DNA from: Brasenia schreberi
Lineage: Eukaryota > Streptophyta > Magnoliopsida > Nymphaeales > Cabombaceae
Assembly: GCA_036023115.1 (NCBI GenBank)
Contig: JAYKKT010000086.1
Coordinates: 10,307,501-10,371,500, forward strand
Direction of reading: 5' to 3'
Length of the DNA stretch: 64,000 nucleotides
The position numbers and the translations under genes are program-made. The notes beneath the pieces were generated by a model. It made no database searches. It saw only the letters and a list, made by a program, of their open reading frames with translations, and had not been told where the DNA came from. Shown here piece after piece: positions 1 to 10,420 of the stretch. The number at the start of each line of letters is the position of its first letter. Position 1 is the stretch's first letter.

Positions 1-939
1 TGTCACGATCATGTTAGGAAGTGTCATCCATGTCAAGTGCATGGGCACGCCATTCATATCCCCTCATCTGCATTACATTCCGTGGTCAGCCCCTGGCCAT
101 TTGCCATGTGGGCGTTTGACATCGTAGGCCCTATATTTCCAAAAGCCTCGAATGGGCATCGATTCATTTTAGCAGCCACTGAGTATTTCTCCAAGTGGGT
201 GGAAGCCATTTCCCTAACCAACGTGCTGGGGCAACATGTGGTGGCTTTCATTAGGAGGAATATCTTGGCTCGATTTGGGGTTCCACGAGACCTTGTGTCT
301 GATAATGGCACCCCATTCAAGAACGAGCGGATGGTTAAGTTGTGCAACACGTATGGCATAACTCACAACTTCTCTTCGCCTTACTACCCTCAAGGCAACG
401 GCCAAGCCGAAGCCAAAAACAAGACTCTCATTAGCATAATTGAGAAGACTTTAGAGAAGGGTAGGACGTGGCACGAGAAGCTGGATGAAGCCTTATGGGC
501 TTATAGGACTTCCATCCGGACTCCCACGAATGCCACACCATTCGAATTGGTCTATGGCACAAACGCCATTCTTCCCATTCATACTCAACTGCATTCATTT
601 CATACATTCATAGCACTCGACCTCCCCCTAGAGACGCTTCAGTATGCTAGAGTGGCCGAACTAGATTTGCTAGATGAGAGGCGACTCCTTGCTATGGATC
701 ACGCTCGTGCATACCGGCAAAGGATAGTCCGACACTATGGCAAACACATGAGACCTTGCCACTTTGAAGTGGGAGATCTGGTTTTGAAAATCATCCACTA
801 TCGTGGCCCACATCCCCTTGGAAAGTGGCGCCCCAAGTGGGATGGACCCTATGTTGTACGTGCAACCACCACGAACTTGTATTGGTTGATCGATGTAGAA
901 GGTAGGAATTTAGCAGATCCTATCAATATTCAATACTGA
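1..939 (+). pseudogene. E0 integrase, C-terminal two thirds
   Basis: This is an integrase that joins retrotransposon cDNA to chromosomal DNA. The frame is open from base 1. It begins in the zinc-binding module (the two Cys of HHCC are visible in CHDHVRKCHPC). The catalytic core follows: D in FDIVGPIFPKAS, D in SDNGTPFKNE, and E in YYPQGNGQAEA. The GPY module (GKWRPKWDGPYVV) is near the end. A Leu codon seen in the sister copies is TGA here, so the protein stops at 939 and lacks the usual last residues LKKYHV. One Asn in the TTNNLYW stretch is missing (in-frame 3-bp deletion). No chromodomain follows. The residues needed for catalysis are present in this part; the N-terminus lies outside the window. 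Confidence 0.92.
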
Positions 940-2130
940 AAGAAGTATTATGTGTAGGATTTGGATTAAATTCACCATTTTCAAAAATTTTAGGGATAGC
1001 TGCCCTGAGACCTAAAAATAAGGTGCAAAGGCAAGGTCATGTGACCCTGAGTGAGAGAATTCACACTTGTAAAGAGTGGAGTCTTCAAAATTGTGGTTAC
1101 ATTTCAAAATCCTTCTTCTTACAAAGAAAGGCCTAGTTCAATATAGCAAGATACTTGCAAGTAGTATGTGCTATTTCTAAATAGGTTGATCTGGAATGGA
1201 TCGAGTGTAAGCTTGGGATAAGTTCTCCCCTCTTCTCTTCTCCTTCCAAAAGGAAAACATGGCCCGAATAAAGGGAATTTCCCATCCAAAGTCTCTTTCC
1301 AAAATAAAGAAACCAGAATTCAAAAGAAAAATCGATTCTCTTGTGAAAAAGAGGGATTAAAGAAAAAATACTCCCAAAGGGAGACCCTCTATGAAAAAAG
1401 GAAAAAGAGGCCAAAAAGCTCAAAAAAGAGCAGTTTTCTCCCTTCTATGCCTTAAACCACGGGACGCTTCAGAAGGGACCGTGGTATCTCTTTCCCATCC
1501 CTGGCTTATCCCAAGCTAAAACATGGTTCATTTCGAGGAATCCTAAAGTAAAAATAGGATTTACTTACTTGAATTTCATTTTGTTTGAGAATTCGACGTT
1601 TCGAGTAAGGCGTAGGAATTTGAAATATAACTTGCTTTTTTATAAAACCTCCGCTAGATAAGCGAGTGTCTAGAATCAAGCAAAGGCAAACACGAAGAGC
1701 TCGAGATCCTTAGGATTGAGACACAAGACAGTTGTCCCTTTTGTAAATAGCTTTTGTAAATAGATTTTGAAAAATCAAACATTGAACAGTATAGGATCTG
1801 CTCACTTGGAGCAGCAGGCCTTGTAAGTCTCAAGAGTTCGACCATATCTGGTCTGTAGGAGGTCGGCACTCTTGGCACCACACCCATATCATGCATCTAC
1901 ATTTCCACGCATCGACACTTGCATAACATGATCCCATTTTAGGACCAGAAACCGTTCTGTCTATCCCTTTGGCGTGATATCTCCTCCTACCAGGGTTTTA
2001 AAACTGAGATTTTGCTAACGATTGGGACGATCCCATATTTTCGTGGTTAGATCTAGGGAGACATTAAAAGGGGTGTTTGTCATCTTTATCATTATCCAAA
2101 TCGATTTGGACAATGCCAAAGAGGGGCATC
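940..2130 (+). other. E0 3' UTR with stem-loops, dyad and polypurine tract
   Basis: This is a non-coding stretch between integrase and LTR, with close counterparts in E1, N1, N2 and E3. A stem-loop lies at 1456-1485 with arms ACCACGG and CCGTGGT around an inner CTTC-A-GAAG. A nested hairpin (AGAGGG...CCCTCT enclosing CTCCC-AAA-GGGAG) lies near 1350-1393. A perfect 16-bp palindrome TCCAAATCGATTTGGA is at 2095-2110. The polypurine tract AAAGAGGGG at 2118-2126 is where plus-strand DNA synthesis would be primed; the LTR starts 4 bases after it. Small ORFs here are not conserved and I do not call them genes. Confidence 0.85.
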
Positions 2131-3340
2131 TGTAAACACCCCAAAATCCCACGAACTTCTCAAATAAAACCTGGTTTTGTAAAAGCAACCCCAAAGGGCT
2201 ATTTTGAGTTTGGAAACCCAGGAGCCTTCGAGGCAACCCTGTACATATGTTTAAACTGTATACGCTTTAAAATATGTATAATATGCTTTTAAAACCTTTG
2301 AAATACGTTCTGAAACCCCACAAAGCAGCTTGGCCGGATGAAAGCAGGACCAGAAGAGCTAAAGAGAGCCCAGAACTGGAGCACATGTCGAGCCCGGCAC
2401 AACGACTTTCGTGTTTAATCCACCCCAGGATCTCGAACGTCCAAGACCCTGTTATCATCAGAAACCCTTTGAAATCATCTCCGGAAGGTGAAAACGGAAG
2501 CGGACGACCATGTTGGCAAAGACCCAACGGAGACGGAGTACTGATGCTGTCAGACCCCGCACAAACCGTTCGTTTCGAACACAGCCTGAAGGAGTCAGAA
2601 TTCAGTTTGGATTGGATCTGGACCATATATATTCAGATCCCAATCCAAACGTATGTGTGGATTTGGATTTGGATTTGGATCCAAAGATCCAATCCAATAT
2701 CCACATCCATGGCCCACATCACCTTCTCATAAATGGAGGTGGGGCCCACTTGAAGTTCATGTGGGATTATGGGCATGAGAGAGAATGGGGAGGATAAGCA
2801 TGAGGGGAATTGTAATTAAGCTTGACTTGTGTGTCAAGTTTGGGGTTAATCATGTGGGTTAGCCTAATTAGTATGGGTTTAAGCTTGTATTAGCCAAAAC
2901 CTAACCTAGGGTTGCACCAACATGATGCAATGAAGTCTATGGGTGATGCAAAGGGAGCTCCCTAACCCAATCCTAAGCTGAAACCCCTAATCCTAGCCTT
3001 TTACCCTAATCCCGGCCTAATCCTAGCCTAATCACCTAAGCCACTTCCCTAATCCCGGCCTAATCCCAACCTAATCACCTAACCCACCTCCCTAATCCTT
3101 CCCTAAACCTAGCCTAATTCCCTTAATCCTAACCTAATCCTAGCCTAATCACCTAACCCACCTAGCTAAGCCCTAAATCCCTAAACCACCCCACCTAAAC
3201 CTAGCACACCATATCCCTAAAACCCCTTAAAGCAAAATATCTGGCCCCTCCTCAAAAACTGCCCACCTTATCACCACACCACCACTACCTAACCACCTTA
3301 CCACCCTCTCAAAACCACCCCCAACCGCCTTTTGAAAATC

Positions 3341-3347
3341 TATATAA
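3341..3347 (+). promoter_or_regulatory. TATA box of E0 LTR
   Basis: TATATAA is followed by a C run, as in the sister LTRs. It is the probable pol II core promoter of the element, with U3 to its left and R/U5 to its right. Confidence 0.6.
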
Positions 3348-4479
3348 ACCCCCCCTAGTGGACGGGTTTTTCAATTTCTTTTTCCAGCTCTTGGGCCAGC
3401 CGAGCCCTCTCACTTTGCTCCCTTCTTCCACCTGCACCACCACTACCTCGGCCAAGCTCCACCTCGCGCCACCACTTCCATCCGGCCTGTTCCATTCCAC
3501 GTCGCCACCACAGTCGCCCGACCAGCTCCCTTCCTTCCACCCGGCTGCCCTTCTTCCACACACCAACCTCCTTCACCCATCCGGTTAGTACCTCAACCCA
3601 ACTCCAACTCCTCTTCACTCCCCCTCCACTCTCAACCACCCATACCACCATAACACCTCGCCAACACTACCTTCCCGCCACCCTTACCCATTCGGCCAGA
3701 CATAGCCCATTCCACCACCCAATCCTCTACCTTCCCCTTAGTGACAACCATACACCACCCTACCTTGCTCCCTAGGACCTGCCCCCTCCACTCTTAGTCA
3801 CCCATTCACTCCACCTTCCACAGCACCCTAGCTAGTTCCCTCGCCATTCCCCAAACACCCCCTAGCTACCCTAGCCGGCCACCACTTAAAACACCCCCTA
3901 GTCGGTCAGTCATAGCTGACTGCACCCAACTCATTCGGCCAGCCACACCCTCTTCCTTAGACATCTTCCCTTTAGGCTCCCCTTAGCGCCACCTTCCATA
4001 GAGCCTTACCTACGCCTTAGTGACCTTCCTTAATCACCTCAGCCCGAGACACCACGGCAGCACCCCCCTAGCAGCCGGCAAGCTCCAAGATGCTACACCC
4101 GCGCTTCCTTATCACCCGGCCAGCACACCCCTTTGCCGTGCCATTCCGAGGAGCTCCCTCTTGCAGCCCAAGGTGAAGCCCAAGCCCACGCTCAAGCAAG
4201 TCACCTCCGGACCAGCTATAAGTAAGTGCCTAACTCGGTCCTTAGTGGTAGACTTGCTTAAGTTAAACTAAATTTGATATGGGGTTGTAATAACTGAGCG
4301 TTGTCTCCCCCCGCTTGTAATAATGTGGCTTGGCACACCCACACACACGTGCACTTGAGCCTACCTCGCTCTTAGTTGTGCACGATTTTGAACACACATG
4401 GGCCTAATCAGCCCTTAAGATATAAGTTTATTTATATACTTTAAGTTGCGTAGGGTTTTGCTTGAGTTGGGTGTGTTGT

Positions 4480-4950
4480 CTTTAAATTCTCACACTCACA
4501 CACATTGAGCTTCCGCTCTTATTTGCAAGACCCAAGTAAGGGCCGTGTTATACTATCCTTGGGTTTAATTTCATGTCGTGTGTGTAGTACTTCAATTCAA
4601 GCACTCACACACATTGAGCTTTCGCTCTTACTCCCAAGACCTTAGTTAAGGCCATATTGCAATTTATATTTGGGTTTAATTTCATGTTGTGTGCGTAGTA
4701 CTTCAATTCTAGCACTCACACACATTGAACTTTCGCTCTTACTCCCAAGACCTTAGTTAAGGCCATATTGCAATTTATATTTGGGTTTCATTTCATGTCG
4801 TGTGTGTAGTCTTTAAATTCTCGCATGCACCCACATTGAGCCTTCGCTCTTACTTCCAAGACCCAAGTAAGGGCCCATATATACTATATATGTATTATCC
4901 TTTCGGCTATGTCTTTAAGATTTGGGTTTTAAGGTTCAGCTGTGTGCGTA
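4480..4950 (+). repeat. LTR tandem repeat array (E0), about 4 diverged units
   Basis: Units contain CACTCACACACATTGAGC, then CTCTTA, AAGACC and TTTGGGT, at a spacing of about 100-110 bp. They are more diverged than the units in N1 and N2. The last unit is cut by the junction at 4962/4963. Confidence 0.75.
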
Positions 4951-4962
4951 GTCTTTCCACAA

Positions 4963-5821
4963 TACCATGTGGGCGTTTGACATCGTAGGCCCAATATTTC
5001 CAAAGGCCTCGAATGGGCATCGATTTATTTTAGCAGCCACAGAGTATTTCTCGAAGTGGGTGGAAGCCATTTCCCTAACCAACGTGATGGGGCAACATGT
5101 GGTGGCTTTCATCCGAAGGAATATCTTGGCTCGATTTGGGGTTCCACGAGACCTTGTGTCTGATAATGGTACCCCATTCAAGAACGAGCGGATGGTTAAG
5201 TTGTGCAACACGTATGGCATAACTCACCACTTCTCTTTGCCCTACTACCCTCAAGGCAATGGTCAAGCCGAAGCCACAAACAAGACTCTCATTAGTATAA
5301 TTGAGAAAACCTTAGAGAAGGGTAGGACGTGGCACGAGAAGCTGGACGAAGCCTTATGGGCTTATAGGACTTCCATCCGGACTCCCACGAATGCCACACC
5401 ATTCGAATTGGTCTATGGCACAAACGCCATTCTTCCCATTCATACTCAACTGCATTCATTTCATATATCTATTTCACTCGACCTCCCCCTAGAGACACTT
5501 CAGCATGCTAGAATGGCCGAACTAGATTTGCTAGATGAGAGGCGACTCCTTGCCATGGATCATGCTCGTGCATACCGGCAAAGGATAGCCCGACATTATA
5601 GCAAACACATGAGACCTCGCCACTTTGAAGTGGGAGATCTGGTCTTGAAAACCATCCATCATCGTGGCCCACACCCCCTGGGAAAGTGGCACCCCAATTG
5701 GGAGGGACCCTATGTTGTACGAGCAACCACTACGAACAATTTGTATTGGTTGATCGATGTAGAAGGTAGGAATTTAGCAGATCCTATAAATATTCAGTAC
5801 TTAAAGAAGTATCATGTGTAG
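4963..5821 (+). pseudogene. E1 left-body integrase fragment
   Basis: The integrase starts abruptly at the E0 LTR junction, so the zinc-binding HHCC module is absent. The reading frame from 4964 is open and carries the catalytic core (D in FDIVGPIFPKAS, D in SDNGTPFKNE, E in YYPQGNGQAEA) and the GPY module (GKWHPNWEGPYVV). It ends at the normal stop after LKKYHV. The first ATG (4967) is an internal Met of the parent gene, not a true start. It is a truncated gene body with no promoter of its own. Confidence 0.9.
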
Positions 5822-6989
5822 GATTTGGATTAAGTTCCAGTTTTCAAAAATTTTAAAGGGATAGCTGCCCTGAGACATGAAAATAAGGTGCAAAGGCAAA
5901 GTCGTGTGACCCTGAGTGAGAGAATTCGCACTTGTGAAAGAGCGGAGTCTTCAAAATCGTGGTTACATTTCAAAATCCTTCTTCTTACAAAGAAAGGCCT
6001 AGTTCAATATAGCAAGATACTTGCAAGTAGTACGTGCTATTTCTAAATAGGCTGATCTGGAATGGATCGAGTGTAGGCTTGGGATAAGTCCTCCCCTCTT
6101 CTCTTCTCCTTCCAAAAGGAAAACAAAACCCCAAACAAAGGGAATTTTCCATTCAAAGTCTCTTTCCAAAAGAAAGAAACCAGAATTCAAAAGAAAAATC
6201 GATTCTCTTGTGAAAAAGAGGGATTAAAGAAAAAATACTCCCAAAGGGAGACCCTCTATGAAAAAAATGAAAAAGAGGCCAAAAAGCTCAAAAAGAGCAG
6301 TTTTCCGCCTTCTATGCCTTAAACCACGGGACGCTTTAGAAGGGACAGTGGTATCTCTTTCCCATCCCTGGCTTATCCCAAGCTAAAGCATGGTTCATTT
6401 CGAGGAGTCCTAAAGTAAAAATAGGATTTACATACTTGAATTTCATCTTGTTTGAGAATTCGACGTTTCGAGTAAGGCATAGGAATTTGCAATATAACTC
6501 GTTTTCTTATAAAACCTCCGCTAGATAAGCGAGTGTGAAGACTTAAACGAGGGCAAATACGAAGAGCTCGAGATCCTTAGGATTGAGACTCAAGACAGTT
6601 GTCCCTTTTGTAAATAGTTTTGTAAATAAGTTTTGAAAATCGAACATCGAACAACATAGGATCTGCTCACTTGGAGCAACAAGCCTTGTAAGTCTCTAGA
6701 GTTCCACCACATCTGGTCTCTGGGAGGTTGCCACTCTTGGCACCACACCCATGTCATCTGCATTCCACGCATGGCACTTGCATAAACATGATCCCATTTT
6801 AGGACCAGATGCCATAGTACAACCCTTTGGCATGATATCTCCTCCTACCAGAGTTTGTAAATTGAGATTTTGCTAAAAATTGGGACGATCCCATATTCTT
6901 CATGGCTAGATCTAGGGAGACATTGAAAGGGGTGTTTGTCATCTTTGCCCTTATCCAAATCGATTTGGACAAGGCCAAAGAGGGGCATC
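5822..6989 (+). other. E1 left-body 3' UTR with stem-loop, dyad and polypurine tract
   Basis: It is collinear with the E0 3' UTR. The ACCACGG/CCGTGGT type stem-loop is at 6323-6352, here weakened to ACAGTGGT on the right arm. The perfect palindrome TCCAAATCGATTTGGA is at 6954-6969, followed by AAAGAGGGGCATC and the LTR start at 6990. No convincing ORF. Confidence 0.85.
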
Positions 6990-7477
6990 TGTAAACACCC
7001 CGAAATCCCATGAATTTCTCAAATCCATCTGGTTTTGTAAAAGCAGCCCCCAAAGGGCCATTTTGAGTCTGGAAACCCAGGAGCCTTCCAAACAACCCTG
7101 TACATATGTTTTGAACTTTATATTTCAAAAATATATAATATGGCTTTAAAAAAACCTTTTAAAACATGTTTTTGAAACCCCGAAGCAGCTTGGCCTAATC
7201 CAGGTAGGACCAGGAAAGCTAAGGAGAGCCCGGAACCGGAGCACATGTCAAGCCCGGCACAGCAACTCTCGTATCAAATCCACACCCCCAGGATCTCGAA
7301 CGTCCAAGACCCCGTTATCATCAAAACATCATTTGAAGTCATCTTTGGAAGGCTAAAACAGAGGCGGACGATCATGTTGGCGAAGACCCAACGTAGACGG
7401 AGTATTGATGTTGTCAGACCCTGCACAAACTGTTTGTTTCAAACACAACTCGAAGGAGTCAGAATTCAGTTTGGATT

Positions 7478-7504
7478 GGATCTGGACCATATATATCCAG
7501 ATCC
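7478..7504 (+). promoter_or_regulatory. U3 dyad, candidate protein-binding site
   Basis: Arms GGATCTGGA and TCCAGATCC are perfect 9-bp inverted copies around CCATATATA. The same dyad recurs in N1 and N2 LTRs, in E0 with one mismatch, and a looser ATCCAGATCC cluster is in E3. It lies about 700 bp upstream of the TATA box and is followed by a run of GGATTT and ATCC half-sites. Confidence 0.5.
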
Positions 7505-8184
7505 CAATCCAAACCCATGTATGGACTTAGATTTGGATTTGGATTCAAAAATCCAATCCAATATCCATATCCATGGCCCACATCACCTTCTCATAAATGG
7601 AGGAGGGGCCCACTTGAATTTCACGTGGGATTATGGGCATGAGAGAGAGTGGGGATGGATAAGATCAAGTGTGTGTTGTAATTAAGCTTGACTTGTGTGT
7701 CAAGTTTGGGGTTAATCATGTGGGTTAGCCTAATTAAGTGGGTTTAAGCTTGTAATTAGCCAAAACCTAACCTAGGGCTGCACCAACATGATATGATTAG
7801 GGTCCATGGGTCATGCAAAGGGAGCTCCTTCACCTAAACCTAACCAAAAACACCTAATCCTAGCCTTCTACCGTAATCCGGTCCTAATCTGAGCCTAATC
7901 ACCTAACCCACTTCCCTAATCCTTCCCTAAACCTAGGTTAATTTCCCTAAACCTAGCCTAATCCTAGCCTAATCACCTAACCTACCTCACTAAACCTCAC
8001 CCTAAAACCAACCCACCTAGCTAAACCCTAAACCTCTAAACCACCCCTAGCACACAACCTACCCAAACCCCTTGTATTTAAAATATCTGGCCCTACCCTT
8101 TTCAGCCCACCTTATCACCACACCACCCTACCTAAACCACCTAACCACTACCCCAAAACCACCCCCAACCGCCTCTTGCAGCCC

Positions 8185-8192
8185 TATATAAA
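8185..8192 (+). promoter_or_regulatory. TATA box of E1 LTR
   Basis: TATATAAA is followed by a C run and a G run (CCCCCCCC...GGGGCGGG) that could form a hairpin at the 5' end of the transcript. The start of R is expected about 30 bases downstream. Confidence 0.65.
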
Positions 8193-9331
8193 CCCCCCCC
8201 CTTTGGGGCGGGTTTTCCCATCTTCAAGCTCCCTCTTCCACCAGCCGGGTCCTCCACTCTCCAGCCCAGCCGACTCCAACCTTGCTCCACTTGCCCCACA
8301 GCCAGCCACCACCTGCGCCACTACCTTCCAGCCGAGCACCACCACCACTACCACCACTCTAGCCGAGGTCCACATCGCCATCTTCTTCACCCGGCCGAAC
8401 CAGCCACTCCACCACAACCGACTGCTCCCCTTCCATCCGCCCCCGCCTCTTCACCCGGTTAGTACCCCACACTCCACCTTACCCCTTCTTCACTCCCTCT
8501 CCACTCTCAGCCACCCACCATACCACCACCTTACCCTACTGCCAGCCACTTACCGCCACCATTCCCACTCGGCCAGGCCATAACCACCCTAACTACCCGC
8601 CACTACCTAACCACCCTAGCTACACCCGTCTACCCCATCCAACTCCCTAAAACCTGCCCCTATCACCTCACCACAACCACCACTACCTTACCCCATATCC
8701 TAGCTAGTTCCCCTCCTATCCACCATGGCCTAGCCACCCTAGCAGCCCGCCACCACTAAGCTCCTAGTCGGACACTCCAACCGACTGTCACCTCTTCATT
8801 CGACCAGCCACCCGCCAACCTTAGGTGCTCCATTAGACCTTCCCTTAGGCTCCCCCTTAGTGCCATATTCCCTAACACTACACCCTCCCTCGTAACCTCA
8901 CTTAGGCCCTTTAGCCCAACACACCACAACCAGCCCTTCGCTAAGTAGCCGGCCACCTTTGAGGCATCTGCTCCGCGCACCTAAGGCACCCGACCAGTAC
9001 CCCCTTGCCGTTCAACTCCGCGGAGCTTCCTCTTGCAGCCCAAGGCGAAGGCCAAGCCCACGCTCAAGCAAGGCTTCTTTGGACCAGCTATTAGTAAGTG
9101 CCTAACTCGGTCCTTAGTTGTATACCTGCTTAAGATTCAATTCGATACGGGGTTGTAATAACGGAGCATAGTCTCCCCCCGCTTGTAATAACGTGGCTTG
9201 GCACACCCACACACCTGCACTCTCTTAGTTGTGCACGATTTTGAACACACACGGGCCTAATCAGCCCCTAATACATAAGTATATACATATACTTTCATTT
9301 TGTAGGGTTTTGCTTAAGTTGGGTGTGTTGT

Positions 9332-9740
9332 CTTTCAATTCAAGCACTCACACACATTGAGCCTTCGCTCTTATTTGAAAGACCCAAGTAAGGGCCAACC
9401 TATACTATTTGGGTTTCATTTCATGTCATGTGTGTGTCTTTCAATTCAAGCACTCACACACATTGAGCCTTCGCTCTTATTTGAAAGACCAAAGTAAGGG
9501 CCGACCTATACTATTTGGGTTTCATTTCATGTCATGTGTGTAAGTCTTTCAATTCAAGCACTCACACACATTGAGCTTTCGCTCTTATTCCCAAGACCTT
9601 AATCAAGGCCATACTGCAAGTTATATTTGGGTTTCATTTCATGTCGTGTGTGTAAGTCTTTCAATTCAAGCACGCACCCACATTGAGCCTTCGCTCTTAT
9701 TTGCAAGACCCAAGTAAGGGCACGTATATACCCTATATAC
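9332..9740 (+). repeat. LTR tandem repeat array (E1), 4 units of about 108 bp
   Basis: CTTTCAATTCAAG recurs at 9332, 9438, 9546 and 9658. Each full unit has two internal dyads: CTTTCAA...TTGAAAG and ACCCAA...TTGGGT. Confidence 0.85.
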
Positions 9741-10072
9741 ATATTTCCCTTCGGTTATTTCCCTTCGGCATTGTCTTTACATTCGGGTTTTCCCTTCGGA
9801 GTAGCGTGAGTTTGCATTGCATCTACGCCATACCACGAGGTAGGACGCATATTGCATCGAAGCAAGCCCCGTATTCCCGCTCAAATTCGCCCATGTAGTG
9901 GAGTGTTCATAACACACAAACTAGGTGGCCCATAAACGGATAAAAAGAAAGACTTAGGCACGTGCAAATCCATGTGATCTAAAATCTGCAATCGTATCTA
10001 AAAGACCCGAATTAGACACCTCGAACATCTTCGTAAGCTTTCTATCCCAAAAACTCAATTTTTCAACGCGTA

Positions 10073-10201
10073 CAGACTGACCCTTGCGCATTGGTGCAAG
10101 AAGGTCTGCGACGACAAGAACTCACTTGCTCACAGTCGCCATGATTAGAAGTTCGTTTAACATATATCTTCGCTAGCTTAGGTAAGCTAGCTGGCACGCC
10201 C
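10073..10201 (+). promoter_or_regulatory. U5 two-hairpin module with PBS-like decamer (E1)
   Basis: Hairpin 1 (10073-10108) has arms CAGAC/GTCTG and CTTGC/GCAAG. Hairpin 2 (10172-10191) is GCTAGCTTAGGTAAGCTAGC, with perfect 8-bp arms. It is followed at once by TGGCACGCCC (10192-10201), identical to the first ten bases of the PBS at 10282. The same order is present in the other LTRs that retain this part. Confidence 0.75.
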
Positions 10202-10281
10202 TGTTTATATAAATAGGCCTTAGACATACAAGAGGATCCGCTTTTCACTTAGGCGGGGATTTTCGCTGCATCTACAGAGAT

Positions 10282-10299
10282 TGGCACGCCCGGTGGGAC
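10282..10299 (+). promoter_or_regulatory. Primer binding site (E1)
   Basis: TGGCACGCCCGGTGGGAC starts five bases after the LTR end. TGG pairs with the CCA end of a tRNA. The same 18-mer occurs in N1 and, inverted, in R. I do not assign the tRNA: the match resembles but does not equal plant tRNA-Lys as I know it. Confidence 0.8.
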
Positions 10300-10420
10300 G
10301 TGAGCCTTTCAAAAATCAAGTTTTAAGTTAGAAGTTTGCTAAAATTTTTGTTAAAAAGGTGTCATTTTTAACTTGTTTTCTTTGCTTTTACTTAGGACAT
10401 TTTGAAAAAGCTTGAAAAGC

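Larger units (their letters stand above)
1..4962 (+). mobile_element. E0: 3' remnant of a Tat-lineage Ty3/gypsy retrotransposon
   Basis: The window opens inside an integrase gene. It continues through a 3' UTR of about 1.2 kb, a polypurine tract and about 2.8 kb of 3' LTR. The LTR lacks its last part and is fused at 4963 to another integrase fragment. Gag, protease and RT would lie to the left of the window. The same order with close sequence recurs in E1, N1 and N2, which supports the assignment. The LTR is more divergent than those of N1 and N2 and looks like an older or separate subfamily copy. Confidence 0.9.
2131..4962 (+). repeat. E0 3' LTR, 3'-truncated
   Basis: The LTR starts TGTAAACACC directly after the polypurine tract. 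It holds a U3 dyad (GGATCTGGA...TTCAGATCC, one mismatch) near 2613-2639 and a CCTAA/CCTAATC-rich pyrimidine-strand tract at about 2955-3235. A TATA box is at 3341. A long C-rich transcribed part follows, then about four units of the near-108-bp tandem repeat. It breaks off after GTCTTTCCACAA, about 300-400 bases before the expected end, so the U5 hairpins and LTR end are missing. ORFs of up to about 150 codons inside it are non-coding by context. Confidence 0.88.
6990..10276 (+). repeat. E1 LTR, complete (3,287 bp), TG...CA ends
   Basis: It starts TGTAAACACC right after the polypurine tract of the left body and ends GCATCTACA, five bases before the PBS of the right body. U3 holds the dyad at 7478-7504, a CCTAA-rich tract at about 7830-8060 and a TATA box at 8185. 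Downstream come a C/G-run hairpin, a proline-codon-like C-rich stretch, the tandem repeat array and the U5 hairpin module. ORFs in it (for example 8176-8583) come from the C-rich composition and I do not call them genes. Confidence 0.92.

Noticed and set aside
2274..2797. ORFs of 95-152 codons in the E0 LTR and similar ones in other LTRs (7245-7685, 14648-15064, 26012-26401, 32024-32506, 53651-54004)
   Set aside because: They overlap each other in different frames, start at different places in each LTR copy, and sit in U3 upstream of the TATA box. Similarity between them only reflects LTR similarity.
2955..3235. Telomere-like CCCTAA-rich tracts in LTRs
   Set aside because: Units are irregular (CCTAATC, CCTAAACC, CCTAGCC) and always at the same LTR position. 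They are LTR sequence, not interstitial telomere arrays.
8176..8583. Pro/Thr/His-rich ORFs downstream of TATA boxes (also 32893-33405, 54380-54919)
   Set aside because: Composition follows the C-rich LTR. Frames are not kept between copies (the N1 copies have only short ORFs there).
10282..10299. Possible tRNA gene at the PBS
   Set aside because: Only 18 bases resemble a tRNA 3' end complement; no cloverleaf or A/B boxes.
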